Made by a program: the position numbers and the translations under genes. A DNA stretch of 64,000 nucleotides from Dactylorhiza incarnata. Its lineage: Eukaryota; Streptophyta; Magnoliopsida; Asparagales; Orchidaceae. Location of the stretch: the NCBI GenBank assembly GCA_033032865.1, contig JAWHQI010000019.1, positions 9,776,001 to 9,840,000 on the forward strand, in the 5' to 3' direction. Below are positions 45,392-55,850 of the stretch, piece by piece; position 1 is the first letter of the stretch, and each line of letters starts with the position of its first letter. The notes beneath the pieces were generated by a model that saw nothing but the letters and a program-made list of their open reading frames with translations, was not told the DNA's origin and searched no databases.

Positions 45392-46504
45392 ATGTTGGAC
45401 TCATTTGTTGACAACACAGCAAGCAAAAGAGAAGACGGAAACTATAGCAAGGTAAGAAAATCTAAATCTTCTCTTTTTGTAACAAATTCCATTTCTAAAT
45501 CTTGTATGCTTAAATTTGCTAAACGTAAAATTTTTAAGTTAAAAATTGCTAATAACAAATTACGTTTAGAAAATAAATCTTTAAAAGCAAACGATAAAGT
45601 AGAAACAAATATTGATTTGTTAAATTCTATTTCATGCTCTTTAGTTACAATTCCTACTCCTTGTTTTGATTGCAATTTATTTAAAGAAAAATTCAAGGAA
45701 ATTGAAAAAGGGCTCTTAATTTCTAAAAGGCATAATGAAAAATTGTTAATTGAAAATGATGCTTTATCTTGTAAGTTAATACAATTAAAATCTTTTGTTG
45801 AAAAATTTCAAATATCATGTAATGAATTTCATCATAAGATTTTGAATAACAAGGATAAATTAACTTACAAAATCATTTCTAAAAAGGATCATTTTCATAC
45901 ATCAACTCAAAAGGAGTTTAGTTTCAAAAAGAATTATGACCCTCACAAAATTCTTAAGAGTCATTATTATAAATCTCAATATATTTTCAATCATGACTCA
46001 AATTTAAAAACTCCTTTTCATGAAAATCAAAGTACAAAATATTATCCTTTATATTATAAGAGTATGTCTATAAGAAAGAGTGGAAATGAAAATTATCAAA
46101 ATAAGAATAAATTATTTACAACATTTTGTAACCCACTCTTTCAACAATCACTTCTTAAGAAAGACAATCACTCTTATAAATTTTCAAAGAATCCATGTAA
46201 TAAAATTCATTATGATTATCAACATCAATCTATTTTGAAAAATAACTTGAACAATTATAAATCACAAATGAATTATTTTTCAAACAAATATAATCATATA
46301 AAGATGTCACATAATCATAATATTAATTTGAAATATAAACAACCAAAGTATGAATGGAGGCCCAAAATTAAAAACGAAACACTAACTCCACTTGTAAAGG
46401 CCCATTCATCACTATCTCTCCAAAAGCCTACACGATGTATTTGGGTACCCAAAGGAACCATCCCACTTGGTCCCCTTTGGATACCTAAATCTCTTATTAA
46501 TTAG
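45392..46504 (+). CDS. C second ORF, gag C-terminus-like, no zinc knuckle
   Basis: The 370-residue ORF is open. It starts with a coiled-coil-like, Lys/Asn-rich part (KLKIANNKLRLENKSLK, then a CFDCNLFKEKFKEIEKGL segment) that resembles the gag stretch after the knuckle in A and B. A long basic Asn/His/Tyr/Lys-rich part follows. It ends with CIWVPKGTIPLGPLW, similar to the WVPK segments at the end of SIRE gag. No CCHC motif is present in either C ORF. Its basic stretch could bind RNA instead; this is inference. It is in a different reading frame from the first ORF. Confidence 0.6.
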   Translation: MLDSFVDNTASKREDGNYSKVRKSKSSLFVTNSISKSCMLKFAKRKIFKLKIANNKLRLENKSLKANDKVETNIDLLNSISCSLVTIPTPCFDCNLFKEKFKEIEKGLLISKRHNEKLLIENDALSCKLIQLKSFVEKFQISCNEFHHKILNNKDKLTYKIISKKDHFHTSTQKEFSFKKNYDPHKILKSHYYKSQYIFNHDSNLKTPFHENQSTKYYPLYYKSMSIRKSGNENYQNKNKLFTTFCNPLFQQSLLKKDNHSYKFSKNPCNKIHYDYQHQSILKNNLNNYKSQMNYFSNKYNHIKMSHNHNINLKYKQPKYEWRPKIKNETLTPLVKAHSSLSLQKPTRCIWVPKGTIPLGPLWIPKSLIN

Positions 46505-48409
46505 TATCCATTCATTTGCATAAAGTAGAAACAAATAAAATGTAATATCAATACTCTACTTCATGATATGCTTATTGTCTCTTTTTCTTTTGTTTATTTT
46601 ATATTTTTTTAAAACAAACATGCTATGATCACTTTATATATCATGTAATATGACTTTCATATATTAAGACTAATGTCTATCAAATCAAATTTGAATTAAA
46701 ATTGAACATTAAGTCATATATTTTTTCAAAGTGATCTATCTCTCATCTTTGATTGTTCTTTATCCTTTTAAATCCTTTACCCTTAATTGTCTTGAATTAT
46801 CATTAGAAATTGAATTTTGAAATTATTATCAAGACTATTGAAACTATTTTAAAAATTGGATTTAAATGGTTTATTAAAGGGCTTAAAACTAAAAATTAAA
46901 ATGCGCAACATTTTTTTTATTCTATATTTGTTTGCTGCATATGATAACCCTTATAATGAAGAACATTATCTAGAAAAATCAAAAACAAAAATTCATCTAA
47001 ACGCATGCTTAATCTTTCAAAAAGCGAGTTTTTGATCAAAACTTGAAATAGCCATATCTTTTGATCCGCTCGTCCGATTTTCGCGTTTAATAACTTTTCG
47101 GAAAGAGCATAGAAATCCCCATCTATCGGCAAAATAAACTTGCCCATTTAAGTTTGTTTGGTGCTGTCAATTTGCCCAATTTTAACTCCATTTTTAAATG
47201 CTATCTTAGTTCGCTTGATTCCGAAATTTCTGTGTTTATGGATTTATTTCATCACATGATATCCTATGTATAATTGTTTCATATATTAATTTAGATATTA
47301 TGTGTGATGTGTGTCACCATTGTTTGCATGTAATTTAGACCTTAGAATCATCTTATATCATTAAGATCAAATCAAAAGTTTAATCATTCCATTATAGGTC
47401 TAAAGAAAATTAATTTGTAAACTTCTCATATTACATGCAACATTATCTCCATTAATTCTATGTAATAACATTGCATTCAAACGTATTATCCTAGCATCGC
47501 CTTTAGCTTATGCTTAAATCTATATGCTAGGTATAATATTTACAATGTTATTCAAATTTCATGATAGCTATGTGATTTTGAAATTATAATAGAATACCAA
47601 AATTCCAACAAACACATAGTTTATGGATTAATCATTAGTATATATATCATGAAACTATATATCATCATGCAAAACCAAAGATCAATAAATCTAATTATCC
47701 AATAAAATTTTATTATAAATTTCAAATCTTTATATATATGATCTTTGTCTTTTATATGATTGGATGATCATCATTTTTCTAGACTTACAAATCAATCATG
47801 TTCTTTCAAAAGAAAATCACTATATCACTATATCATAAGTCTAGAAGGATTAGAATTCTCATACATCATGATGATCTAACATATATTCTATGCAAAATCT
47901 CTAAAATCATAAATCATAATTCATGTTCTATCAAGACATATCTCAAATCGATAATAGGAATTATGAACCTTATGATAAAAATTATGAATAATGTTTTCTT
48001 TACATTATTTGATGTATTGATTTGCTTTGCTAGTGATTGCATGTATCTCTCATATTTGTAGACTCTAGAATCAACTTTGTAATGAAAGTATAAATCAAAC
48101 TAAATCATCACTCCATTCTAGATCTATAATTTGAAATTCTATTTTGAAATACATGCAATATTAATATTAATCTTATGACATGACATGAAACCCAAAACTC
48201 ATCATACTAGCATTGCCACTTATTGAATATTAGTAATTGTGCTAGTTATCACATATCGTCATCTCATAAAAGTAAAAATAAAAACTATGCGGATTTATAT
48301 AACTCATCACATTAAACAAAACCCATAGTTTTTATATCAACCCTTAGATTTAAAAGCATAGGTTGTCCAAAAGATTATTTCACATATGACTTCATATCTC
48401 AAAATAGCG

Positions 48410-48650
48410 GGGGCATAGGGTTGTATACATTAGAGACCTAACCTCTAAGACATTTCTTGTCCTTAACCGGGGAGGGTTCCAGTGGGGCCTTGCGAGGCAC
48501 TGGGGGAAAGATTGCTAGGTTGAGCGTTCTCTAGTGTGTGCATATGGGAGTAACACCCCAACCTACGGCATGCGTGCAGCTCCTCATGCCCATCCATCAC
48601 TTAGTACGGGGCTAGGGTGTAGACATTTAGTCGGGGTAGCATTTAATCTT
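48410..48650. other. GC-richer island inside the C noncoding region
   Basis: Bounded by AT-rich DNA, it contains CCGGGGAGGGTTCC, GGGGCCTTGCGAGGCAC and GGGGCTAGGGTG. No ORF or RNA gene is recognised. It could be a captured fragment or a structured RNA segment. Confidence 0.4.
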
Positions 48651-48943
48651 AGGACATACTTATATTACTCACTGCATGAACATTTTTTTCACTTATTACT
48701 TAAATCATGCATATTTTGGGTTGTTTAATAAAAAATGTCCTCTTGTGTTTGCATAATTTATCTTTTGAGCTTAAATGTTTTTGTAAAACATATGAATTTG
48801 AAAAAGCCAAAGTTTCATGCAAATTTGATCCACCTAGAGATCTCCAAAAATTCTGAAATTACAGCATGGAACTACTCTAAGGACACTTAATCAATATCAA
48901 AAATAAAAAATTTAAAATTCCTAAAAAATCGTGTACTGTTTGT

Positions 48944-48971
48944 CGCGCTAGCGCTAGCTCCGGCGCTAGCG
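48944..48971. repeat. Internal palindromic motif of C
   Basis: CGCGCTAGCGCTAGC, CC, then GGCGCTAGCG. It occupies the place of the AACGCC motif of A and B (flank GTGTACTGT matches CGAGTACTGT of A), but its letters are the AGCGCTA type of the C LTR. Confidence 0.7.
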
Positions 48972-49802
48972 TGGGTGTGTGATTTTTATGATTTTTAAAA
49001 TTTCTAAAACTTAACAAAAATATGTTATTTTATTTGTGCAAATTCATTTTTGTGTTTCTGTCTATTTTATTTTTGTTTTATTTGAATTATGAAAAATCAA
49101 CTATAAAAATTCAAAATTAAAAAATACAAAAAATTTTTTGTTATTTGTGTTTTATTCATTCTATGAAAAATCAACTATAAAAATTCAAAATCTAAAAATA
49201 CAAAAATATGTTTTTGTTATTTGTGTTTTTAGCCATATTTTGAAAAATTAACTACAAAAGTTCAAAATACAAAAATATGTTTTTGTGATTTTCTATTTTC
49301 TTTTTCTCATTAAAAATGATAAAACAACAAAAAAAACTGTATAATCTTTATTGCTAATATCAAGCATGTATGAATTCTATTATTTAGAATTATTTACAAT
49401 GTTAAATCATATTTTTTCAAATTACTATGAACATTGTTTTGTTTATCATTCTTTGATATATCTATTTAAAGTGCATCAATTGTATTGCAAAATGTGTAGA
49501 ACCAAGCTTAGCATGCCTCTAAGTATGAGTAAATGTCTTATGATTGATAATGATACATTTCACTCACTTATTTTGGTAATCAATATGTGTGTCTAAATCT
49601 AAAAATGCTTGCTTGTGTATTGTATTTGTACAATGAATTAAAACTTGCATAAGTTTATTGCCTACACTACATTTGAATTGCCCTTATGAAATTTAGAAAA
49701 GTGGTTAAGTTTAAAAATTGGGTTTGCATAACAAGTGTATTCAGAGAATGTTGTCTCACAAATATGAACAAAAAAAAATTATATATGTAGACAAATATAA
49801 CT

Positions 49803-49895
49803 CCACCATGCACTACTTGAACCTCCTGATAAGTCTTCATAAGCATTGTGAGGTTGAGCACCTTAGAAAGAATAGTAAAGTGTCTTGTGCAAACC
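49803..49895 (+). repeat. Conserved 3'-tail block in C
   Basis: It holds CCACCATGCACTACTTG, CTGATAAGTC, GAGGTTGAGCACCTTAG and AAAGTGTCTTGTGCAAAC, matching 38741-38832 (B) and 1230-1323 (A, minus). Confidence 0.8.
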
Positions 49896-50504
49896 TTGGT
49901 TATTACACCACTTTGTTAATAACTATGTGCATTAAAAGTGTGTGAAAGTAATTTACTTGTGTTTTATTGTGCATTTTACTTTACATATGTCTTGTATTTT
50001 GGTGATTTAAATCAATTGTTAACATTGCCCAAAATACACTTATGTGCACATCATTATCTTTCATAACACTTCTTCTCATGAGTATTGGATTCTAATGCTT
50101 TATCTATACTACTCTTTATATAAAAATGCACTAGATAACCTTGCATGATCTCTACAATGTTTTGGTATCTTTTGAACTTACAATTAAGTAACATTGTAGT
50201 ATGATCTCTCTTTGATATGTTCATTTCATGCTTGGTATCCTTATAAAAAACTTTGAGATTTCAAAAAGGTTAAAACATCTTTCAATTTTGAACCAAAACT
50301 CACATTTATAATTATGATATTCATGCTTACACAAAGATGTTTTCTATAATCTTCTGCTTGCTTACAACTCTTATTCTTTTTATTTGAAATCTCCTATATG
50401 CTATGCTTAAACTCTTTATCATTCTTTATATTTCGAAAAGCTCGATCATTATATATAAATGCCTCCTTACTACCCTCACCCCACCTTCTTTTGATAATAC
50501 CAAA

Positions 50505-50758
50505 AGGGGGAGATTAATTGAAGAAATCTATATAGAAGAAATATAGAAGATTAAGGGGAGAATATTTCATGAAATCTATCATTTAGGGGGAGTAACACAT
50601 AAATTGCATTTATGTAGGGGGAGCATTAAGATAGGGGAGTATGCACATTATCATGCATATCATATACTATAGTTGCACTTTTATCTTGCTTATCTTATCT
50701 ATAAACACTATTGTTGATTTCTTGCTTAGAGGATTTGTTATTATCAAAAGGGGGAGAT
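50505..50758 (+). other. Array of purine tracts before the C 3' LTR
   Basis: AAAAGGGGGAGATT occurs at about 50502-50515 and again directly before the LTR (50747-50757). GGGGAG-type tracts lie near 50555, 50586, 50618 and 50634. Only the last is expected to prime plus-strand synthesis. Confidence 0.7.
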
Positions 50759-52078
50759 TGTTGGACATGTGTGTCACATCCCTTTGTCTGAGAATAACAA
50801 ATCACATATTGTATTTGATATTACTTGTAGTGTGTTTGTAGTGTGCAGGAACTATAGGTGCAATACTCCATAGGTAGAAAGCAGCTTGGAACAAATTTTT
50901 GAAAGGAGCAGCGCTACCGCCAGCGCTATCGCTAATGCCAGCGCTATCGCTAGCGCTACCGCTGCCGCCAGCACTACCGCCAGCGCTACCGCTACCGCCA
51001 GGCGCTATCTCGAGTTTGTGCATAGCGACGGTTTCGCAACCGCTACAGCTACCGCCAGCGCTATCTCCCGCTACCGCCAGCGCTATCGCTACCGCCAGGC
51101 GCTATCTCCAATTCGTGCACAGCGCCACGCCGCTGACGGTTGCGCAACCGCTCCACACGAATGCTACAGCAGGCGCTAGCCACTACCGCCGGCGCTAGCT
51201 CCAAGTTCTATAAATTGGAGCTTTGCTTCTCATTTTGGCTAGAGATCCCAGAGAGGTTGCTTGTGCCACAATTCCAGTGTTGTTATGCTGCCGAAGATGA
51301 ATCTCCCACAAAAAGCTTAAGGAGAATTCTGGAGGAGGACTACGTCACGCTACATCCGAAGGACGATCGCTTCTACCTCACTTATGCAACATTGATCCTT
51401 CATCCTCGACTCCAGAGATCTCATATAGGGAGTTTTATTATTGTTTTTCATTATTTCCATTCCATACTTCTTTGTAACCGTTTAGTTAATTCGCCTTGTG
51501 TTGGCGACTAGGTCTGGGTAGGACTTAGGGGGAAATTCGCCTTGTGTTGGCGACTAGGCTAGGTGATTAGATCTAGGGGGTGCTCGAGGCCATATCCGGA
51601 GAAGGATTGGCTAGAGCGGCTTGAGGCCATATCTGGGGAAGGATATGCTAAAGCCAACCGGTTCGTGGGGATACGAGTCAGAATAGAAAAGGAAAAATTA
51701 TTTACATATGTACGCCTCTGATTTCTTGCGATATTGAAATCAATTTTTGTAAACACCTTTTTATATAAATACAATCATGTCTCTATTTGTGTTTACTTGA
51801 TTTCTCTCCTTTGGCGTTATCTTTAATATATTGGTTACAAAGCTTTCAATTCAAATCACTTTAACTAAATTGTTTATTTCAATCTCTTAATCATAAAACA
51901 ATTTAGTACTTATTTCTAAAGATGAAAATTATGATATTCTCACAAATTAGCTAAATTGTTATTTTGCCTTTCTCATATTATAAAACAATTTAGTAATTTC
52001 CATAGAATTATAAAAAGATTTTTTATTCCCTTATTCACCCCCCCCCCCCCCCCTCTAAGGGCGCCGTAAGATCCAACA
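50759..52078 (+). repeat. 3' LTR of C
   Basis: 1320 bp, ending GATCCAACA. TATAAATT lies at 51209-51216. The AGCGCTA array (about 50910-51195) is longer than in the 5' LTR. A run of 16 C lies at 52038-52053, against seven in the 5' copy. Confidence 0.93.
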
Positions 52079-52160
52079 TAGAGGAAGAATTCGGCTAAAG
52101 AAGAGAGAAAAGATGGGAGAGATGTGGGACAAGGTGGGGAAAAAAGAGAGGGGGAGGGGC

Positions 52161-52170
52161 ACTTAAATAG
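52161..52170 (-). promoter_or_regulatory. TATA-like box before the ATHILA ORF
   Basis: On the minus strand CTATTTAAGT lies 16 bases downstream of the first hairpin of the internal array. Without C, the ATHILA ORF start would be only about 95-105 bases further on. The arrangement copies that of the LTR promoter; activity is inferred. Confidence 0.5.
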
Positions 52171-52186
52171 GGAAAAATTCATGTGT

Positions 52187-52760
52187 CACGCCCTCGGTCA
52201 CGCCCGTGACCGAGGGCGTGTAAGGGGCGACAGGCAAAAGATGGCGTGAGGGAGGAATCCGAGGCTTGACCGGTCAAAAAGTGGAATTTTGTCAGGTCAG
52301 ACCCTCGGTCACGCCCGTGACCAATGGCGTGTAACTAGGGAAGTCAAGGAGGACAGGGGATCCAATGCGCGCTGGTCAAAAAGCGGTTCCCGAGATGTCA
52401 CCGCCCAGGGTCACGCCCGTGACCATGGGCGTGACTTGACTGTCATGGGTGTGATAGTCAAATGGCATCTTTGACCGTGCGCGGTGGAAGTGTTATGCCA
52501 GCTGGATGAGTCACGGCCGTAGCCTTCAAATATCACGGGCGTGACTCGAGTTGTCACGGGCGTGACATGTCAAGTTGAGCCCGTGAGTGCCGGGTTGGGC
52601 GAAAATGGTCTTCCGTTAATGTCACGCCCGTGACCAAGGATGGTCACGCCCGTGACTATTACGGAAGACGGAATGGAGTGCAACTCGTCGAGAGATTCGC
52701 CAGAAAAATGAATCGTAACGCGCCACGCCCTGGTCACGGCCGTGACTGAGGCCGTGAGTA
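52187..52760 (-). promoter_or_regulatory. Internal hairpin array of the Athila element
   Basis: The first unit, 52187-52220, has perfect 16-base arms (CACGCCCTCGGTCACG and its complement) around CC. Further units or half-units lie near 52300, 52410, 52540, 52620 and 52730. The motif is that of the U3 array, but the sequence between units differs from the LTR, so it is not simply an LTR copy. Confidence 0.7.
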
Positions 52761-53374
52761 AGACTTTTTTTTTCAGAAACATTTTTTTTTTTGGTTTGGT
52801 TTGTAATTTTTTTTATCTTTTTGAAAAGAAAACAAAATAAAAACAAAATCAAGATAATAAAATAAAAAGAAAAGTACTAAAAATAAAGTACCGACTTGGA
52901 GAGCGGGGTTTCATGCGTAAGTGCGAGTGACCGTTATCTCGCTAATCTCCTCCAAACCTGCAAAATTGTTAGTAACAAAATTAAAAAAAAAATAACATTA
53001 TTTTTTTTTTGTTTTTTTTTCTTTTAATAGGAAAAACAAAACAAAAACTATTTTTATATATATATATATTTTGAAAACAACTAAAATTTTTTTGTTGATA
53101 AAAAAAATACGAAAAACAATGACACTTTTTTTGGGGGGTTTTTTTCATATAAATATATATATTTTTTTTGTGAGTCGTTTTTATATTTTTATATGTTTTT
53201 GTGAATTAAAATTTTTTTTTTAAAAGAAGAACATAAACAAAAATATTAAAATAAAATCCTTTCTATTTTTTAGGCACATTTTTTAAGAGAGCGAAAAAAA
53301 ATAAAAACATGGGTCGCCTCCCAAGAGCGCTTTGGTTACGGTCGTTGAGCTCGACCATAGTGGCGTGCCAGTCT
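52761..53374 (-). other. AT-rich spacer after the Athila protease
   Basis: Long A and T runs fill 52765-53300. A GGGTCGCCTCCC stretch near 53311 follows the protease end at about 53375. No RT or integrase sequence is present. Confidence 0.6.
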
Positions 53375-53708
53375 TTACCTCGTTCTAAATTTATCATCAA
53401 ATGATGATAACGGCTTTGAGCGATGCAAGGTGGGTGAATTTGTTGCTTGAATTAAAATATTCTCATACCCCATTCGGAGGAGAAGAGTGCCCTCACAAAC
53501 ATCAAATATTGCTCGTGTAGTGGCCAAGAATGGACGACCAAGGATTAGAGGTATCACGGCGTCTTCTTCCATATCAAGGATTACAAAGTCTACCGGTAAA
53601 GTAGACTCGCCAACCTCAACTGGCACATCATGAATCACCCCTATGGGTGTCTTCACGGAGCGATCAGCCAATTGTAATTTGATGTCGGTGGGGGTAGGTT
53701 CTCCTAAC
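53375..53708 (-). pseudogene. Athila protease
   Basis: On the minus strand it reads LADRSVKTPIGVIHDVPVEVG, LPVDFVILDMEED and IPLILGRPFLATTRAIFDV, the C-terminal two-thirds of a Ty3 retropepsin. The region that should hold the active site is split by R: the upstream half ends at about 60590 with FADLRASVNII, where the usual active-site Asp precedes a Leu-Gly. Here LRA replaces the family LGA, so activity is doubtful. Roughly ten codons are missing at the R junction. Confidence 0.85.
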
Positions 53709-54745
53709 TATTGGAGTTACCATTGTGATCTAGAAGTGGTCAAACATGTAATGTCACTGCCATCGCGATATGAGCCTGCAGGGTCGCACATAAGAGCATG
53801 TGGAGAAGTTGGAAGATTGACTATGTTGGTAAAGGTTACCAATCACCATATAGAATGGGGGAAGTCCAGCAAATGTTGCTGTCTGAATTCGTCGGGTTTA
53901 CACGGATAGAATTCATCGGATTCGTCGGATTCGTCGGATTGTTCCGTGGAATCTCGACGAATTGTTACAGAGATCCTTAACTCGGCAAATGTTGCCGTCT
54001 GACATGATTCGTCGGATTCGTTGGGTTTCGTCGGGATTCGTCGGATTGTTCTGTGGAATCTCGACGAATTGTCACAGAGAGCATTAACTCGGCAAATGTT
54101 GCCGTGTGATGTGATTCGTCGGAATTCGTCGGATTGTCCCGTGAAAACTCGACGAATGCTGTTCTGTGGAATCCCGACGAATTGTAACAGAAGCCCCTAT
54201 TTTGTTGTGTGGTCTGCGGATAGCGATTCTTCTAGAAGTTGTTTATCCTTTGGGTATAAATAGGACTTCTTTTAGGGTTCTCAGGACTTACAAAAACAAA
54301 AGCCGACGGAAGTGTTCCGCTCTCGCTCGAACCCTAGATGGAAAGTGTTCCGCCGCCCAGTTCGCCTCCGCTGACCTCCTCTCCGGCGATCGTCGTCGTG
54401 ATTGTTCTTCCTGGAGCGAACCTAGCAGTTCGTGGAAGTGCAAGGTACAGTTGTTCTCCCTTCCGAGTTACGTGCGACGTAACTTGGTGTTCTCCCGGCT
54501 CGTGTGGACTGCTGTAGAGACGTAGACATTATTCTACGTGAGAACTCTTGCAAAGCCGACGAAGGCAATCTTCTTCTTGGAGCATCTAGGTTGGATTTGA
54601 TCCAATCCCGCCAAGGTAATTTCAAACCTAGCATTTTGATTAACTTCTTGATTCAATATTCATGGTCGATCCGAATCTTTTGGGTTGTTTCTCTTCATTT
54701 CCGCTGAGCCTACATTTGATGTATGGTATATAGAAAAACCCAACA
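53709..54745 (+). repeat. 5' LTR of R
   Basis: It begins TATTGGAGTTACC (TG expected; the solo copy has TGTTGGAATTACC) and ends AAACCCAACA. U3 has repeated modules starting near 53941, 54048, 54136 and 54160 with ATTCGTCGGA and CTCGACGAAT elements. TATAAATAG lies at 54255-54263. Confidence 0.9.
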
Positions 54746-54746
54746 G

Positions 54747-54758
54747 TGGTATCAGAGC
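54747..54758 (+). other. Primer binding site of R
   Basis: TGGTATCAGAGC is the tRNA-Met site, one base after the LTR. Confidence 0.9.
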
Positions 54759-55850
54759 GAGTTTCTGGTCATGAATGTTGTTTCAGAAGTTTAGTTATTC
54801 CAGTACGTGCAAATCTAGGTATTTAGAAGCGTTCTAAATGTCAGCGAGACCACCGCTCGCTGATCGGTTAGCGAGACCACCGCCAGGGGCGCTGCTCCTT
54901 GGACCCCGTTAGGGGCTCTGCCCCTAAGACCCCGCCAGGGGCGCGTCCCCTTGGAACCCCGCCAGGAACGTCTGGGATTTCGTGGTAATTTCTAATTGTT
55001 AGAAATTGTTGTCTCCTTAGCAGTAACCATCCCTCAAGTGGTTAATGAACCCTTGTATTGTTTTGGATTTTGAATCCAACAATGAGAGACGAGCTTGTCT
55101 ACTGCTTTAAGTCGAGTTGTCTTTGCCTTTGTCCAATGCATGTAAATTTGAAGATTTGGAAGAGTTCTAAATGTCCAGATTTAGCCCTTTCGTCTATCAA
55201 AGGTTGATAGTCTTATGTTGTGCACATAAGGGATGCATGTGGATTTTAGAAAGCTTGTTTTCCTGTTGATGTGCACTTGATCAAATGTTGATCATGGTTA
55301 AGTGTTAACTTATTATTTAAAATTAAAATCCCTTCATCAAATATTAAGTGTTCGGATGCCTTCCGATGGATGACACTCTTCCTGCCTCGATCGATGAAGT
55401 GTGGGCTTGCCAAAGCAAGGTGCATTAATCTATCTTGGTAAGGGTGCGAGCGGATAATTGTGATATCCCACTGTCGACATCGGGTCTAACTTAACTAGGT
55501 GACCTCAAAGGTTGAGTGCCTAGAGGCATAGGGTTGGCATGCACCATATGATGGATGCGAATAAGGAGTTATTCACCAGCCATACAAGAGTTGCATGAGG
55601 ATGCAATTGGCAAGCGTTGCCTACCTAAATAACCGCATTATGAGAGGAACGCCAAAGCGGACTCGTGGTGTTGGTGAAATACGGATCTTGTCCACTAAGA
55701 GAGTAGCTCGCATGGACTCTCCGAATTGATAGTGAGGGCTATCAATTTGAATAAAATAGTGGGAGTATTTAATTGAAGTCCAAATTAAAATAAATTGTAT
55801 TTTGAAATTAAGGTAATGATTAAATTCTGCATGAATTCTTGTAGAATTCC
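54759..55850 (+). other. Leader of R with a GC-rich repeat cluster
   Basis: The 1.1-kb leader before gag has no long ORF. At about 54843-54968 it has repeated GCGAGACCACCGC and CCCCGCCAGGGGCGC-like words that can pair with each other (CCCCTAAGACC, GGGGC). This is a candidate packaging or translation-control structure; inference only. Confidence 0.5.

Larger units (their letters stand above)
46505..50745 (+). other. 4.2-kb noncoding region of C
   Basis: Very AT-rich, with no pol remnant on either strand that I can read. It holds a GC-richer island (48410-48650), the palindromic motif (48944-48971), CTCTAAGTATGAGTAAA near 49514-49531, the conserved block 49803-49895 and TTGCATGATCTCTACAATG near 50143-50161. 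The order of the last four matches A and B. Short ORFs such as 47798-48061 look like chance. Confidence 0.7.
43573..52078 (+). mobile_element. SIRE-like element C with gag-like ORFs only
   Basis: LTRs 43573-44853 and 50759-52078 resemble B at their starts. The target duplication reads GAGAG on the left (43568-43572) and TAGAG on the right (52079-52083), one base different. A tRNA-Met site, two gag-like ORFs, a 4.2-kb AT-rich noncoding region and purine tracts complete it. No protease, integrase, RT or RNase H can be read in any frame. It is a large non-autonomous element related to A and B by leader, tail blocks and purine tract. Confidence 0.9.

Noticed and set aside
52079..53374. Hidden RT or integrase of the Athila element displaced by C
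   Set aside because: The flanks of C join cleanly by a near-perfect five-base duplication, and the segment is AT-rich with hairpins; no RT or integrase motif is readable.
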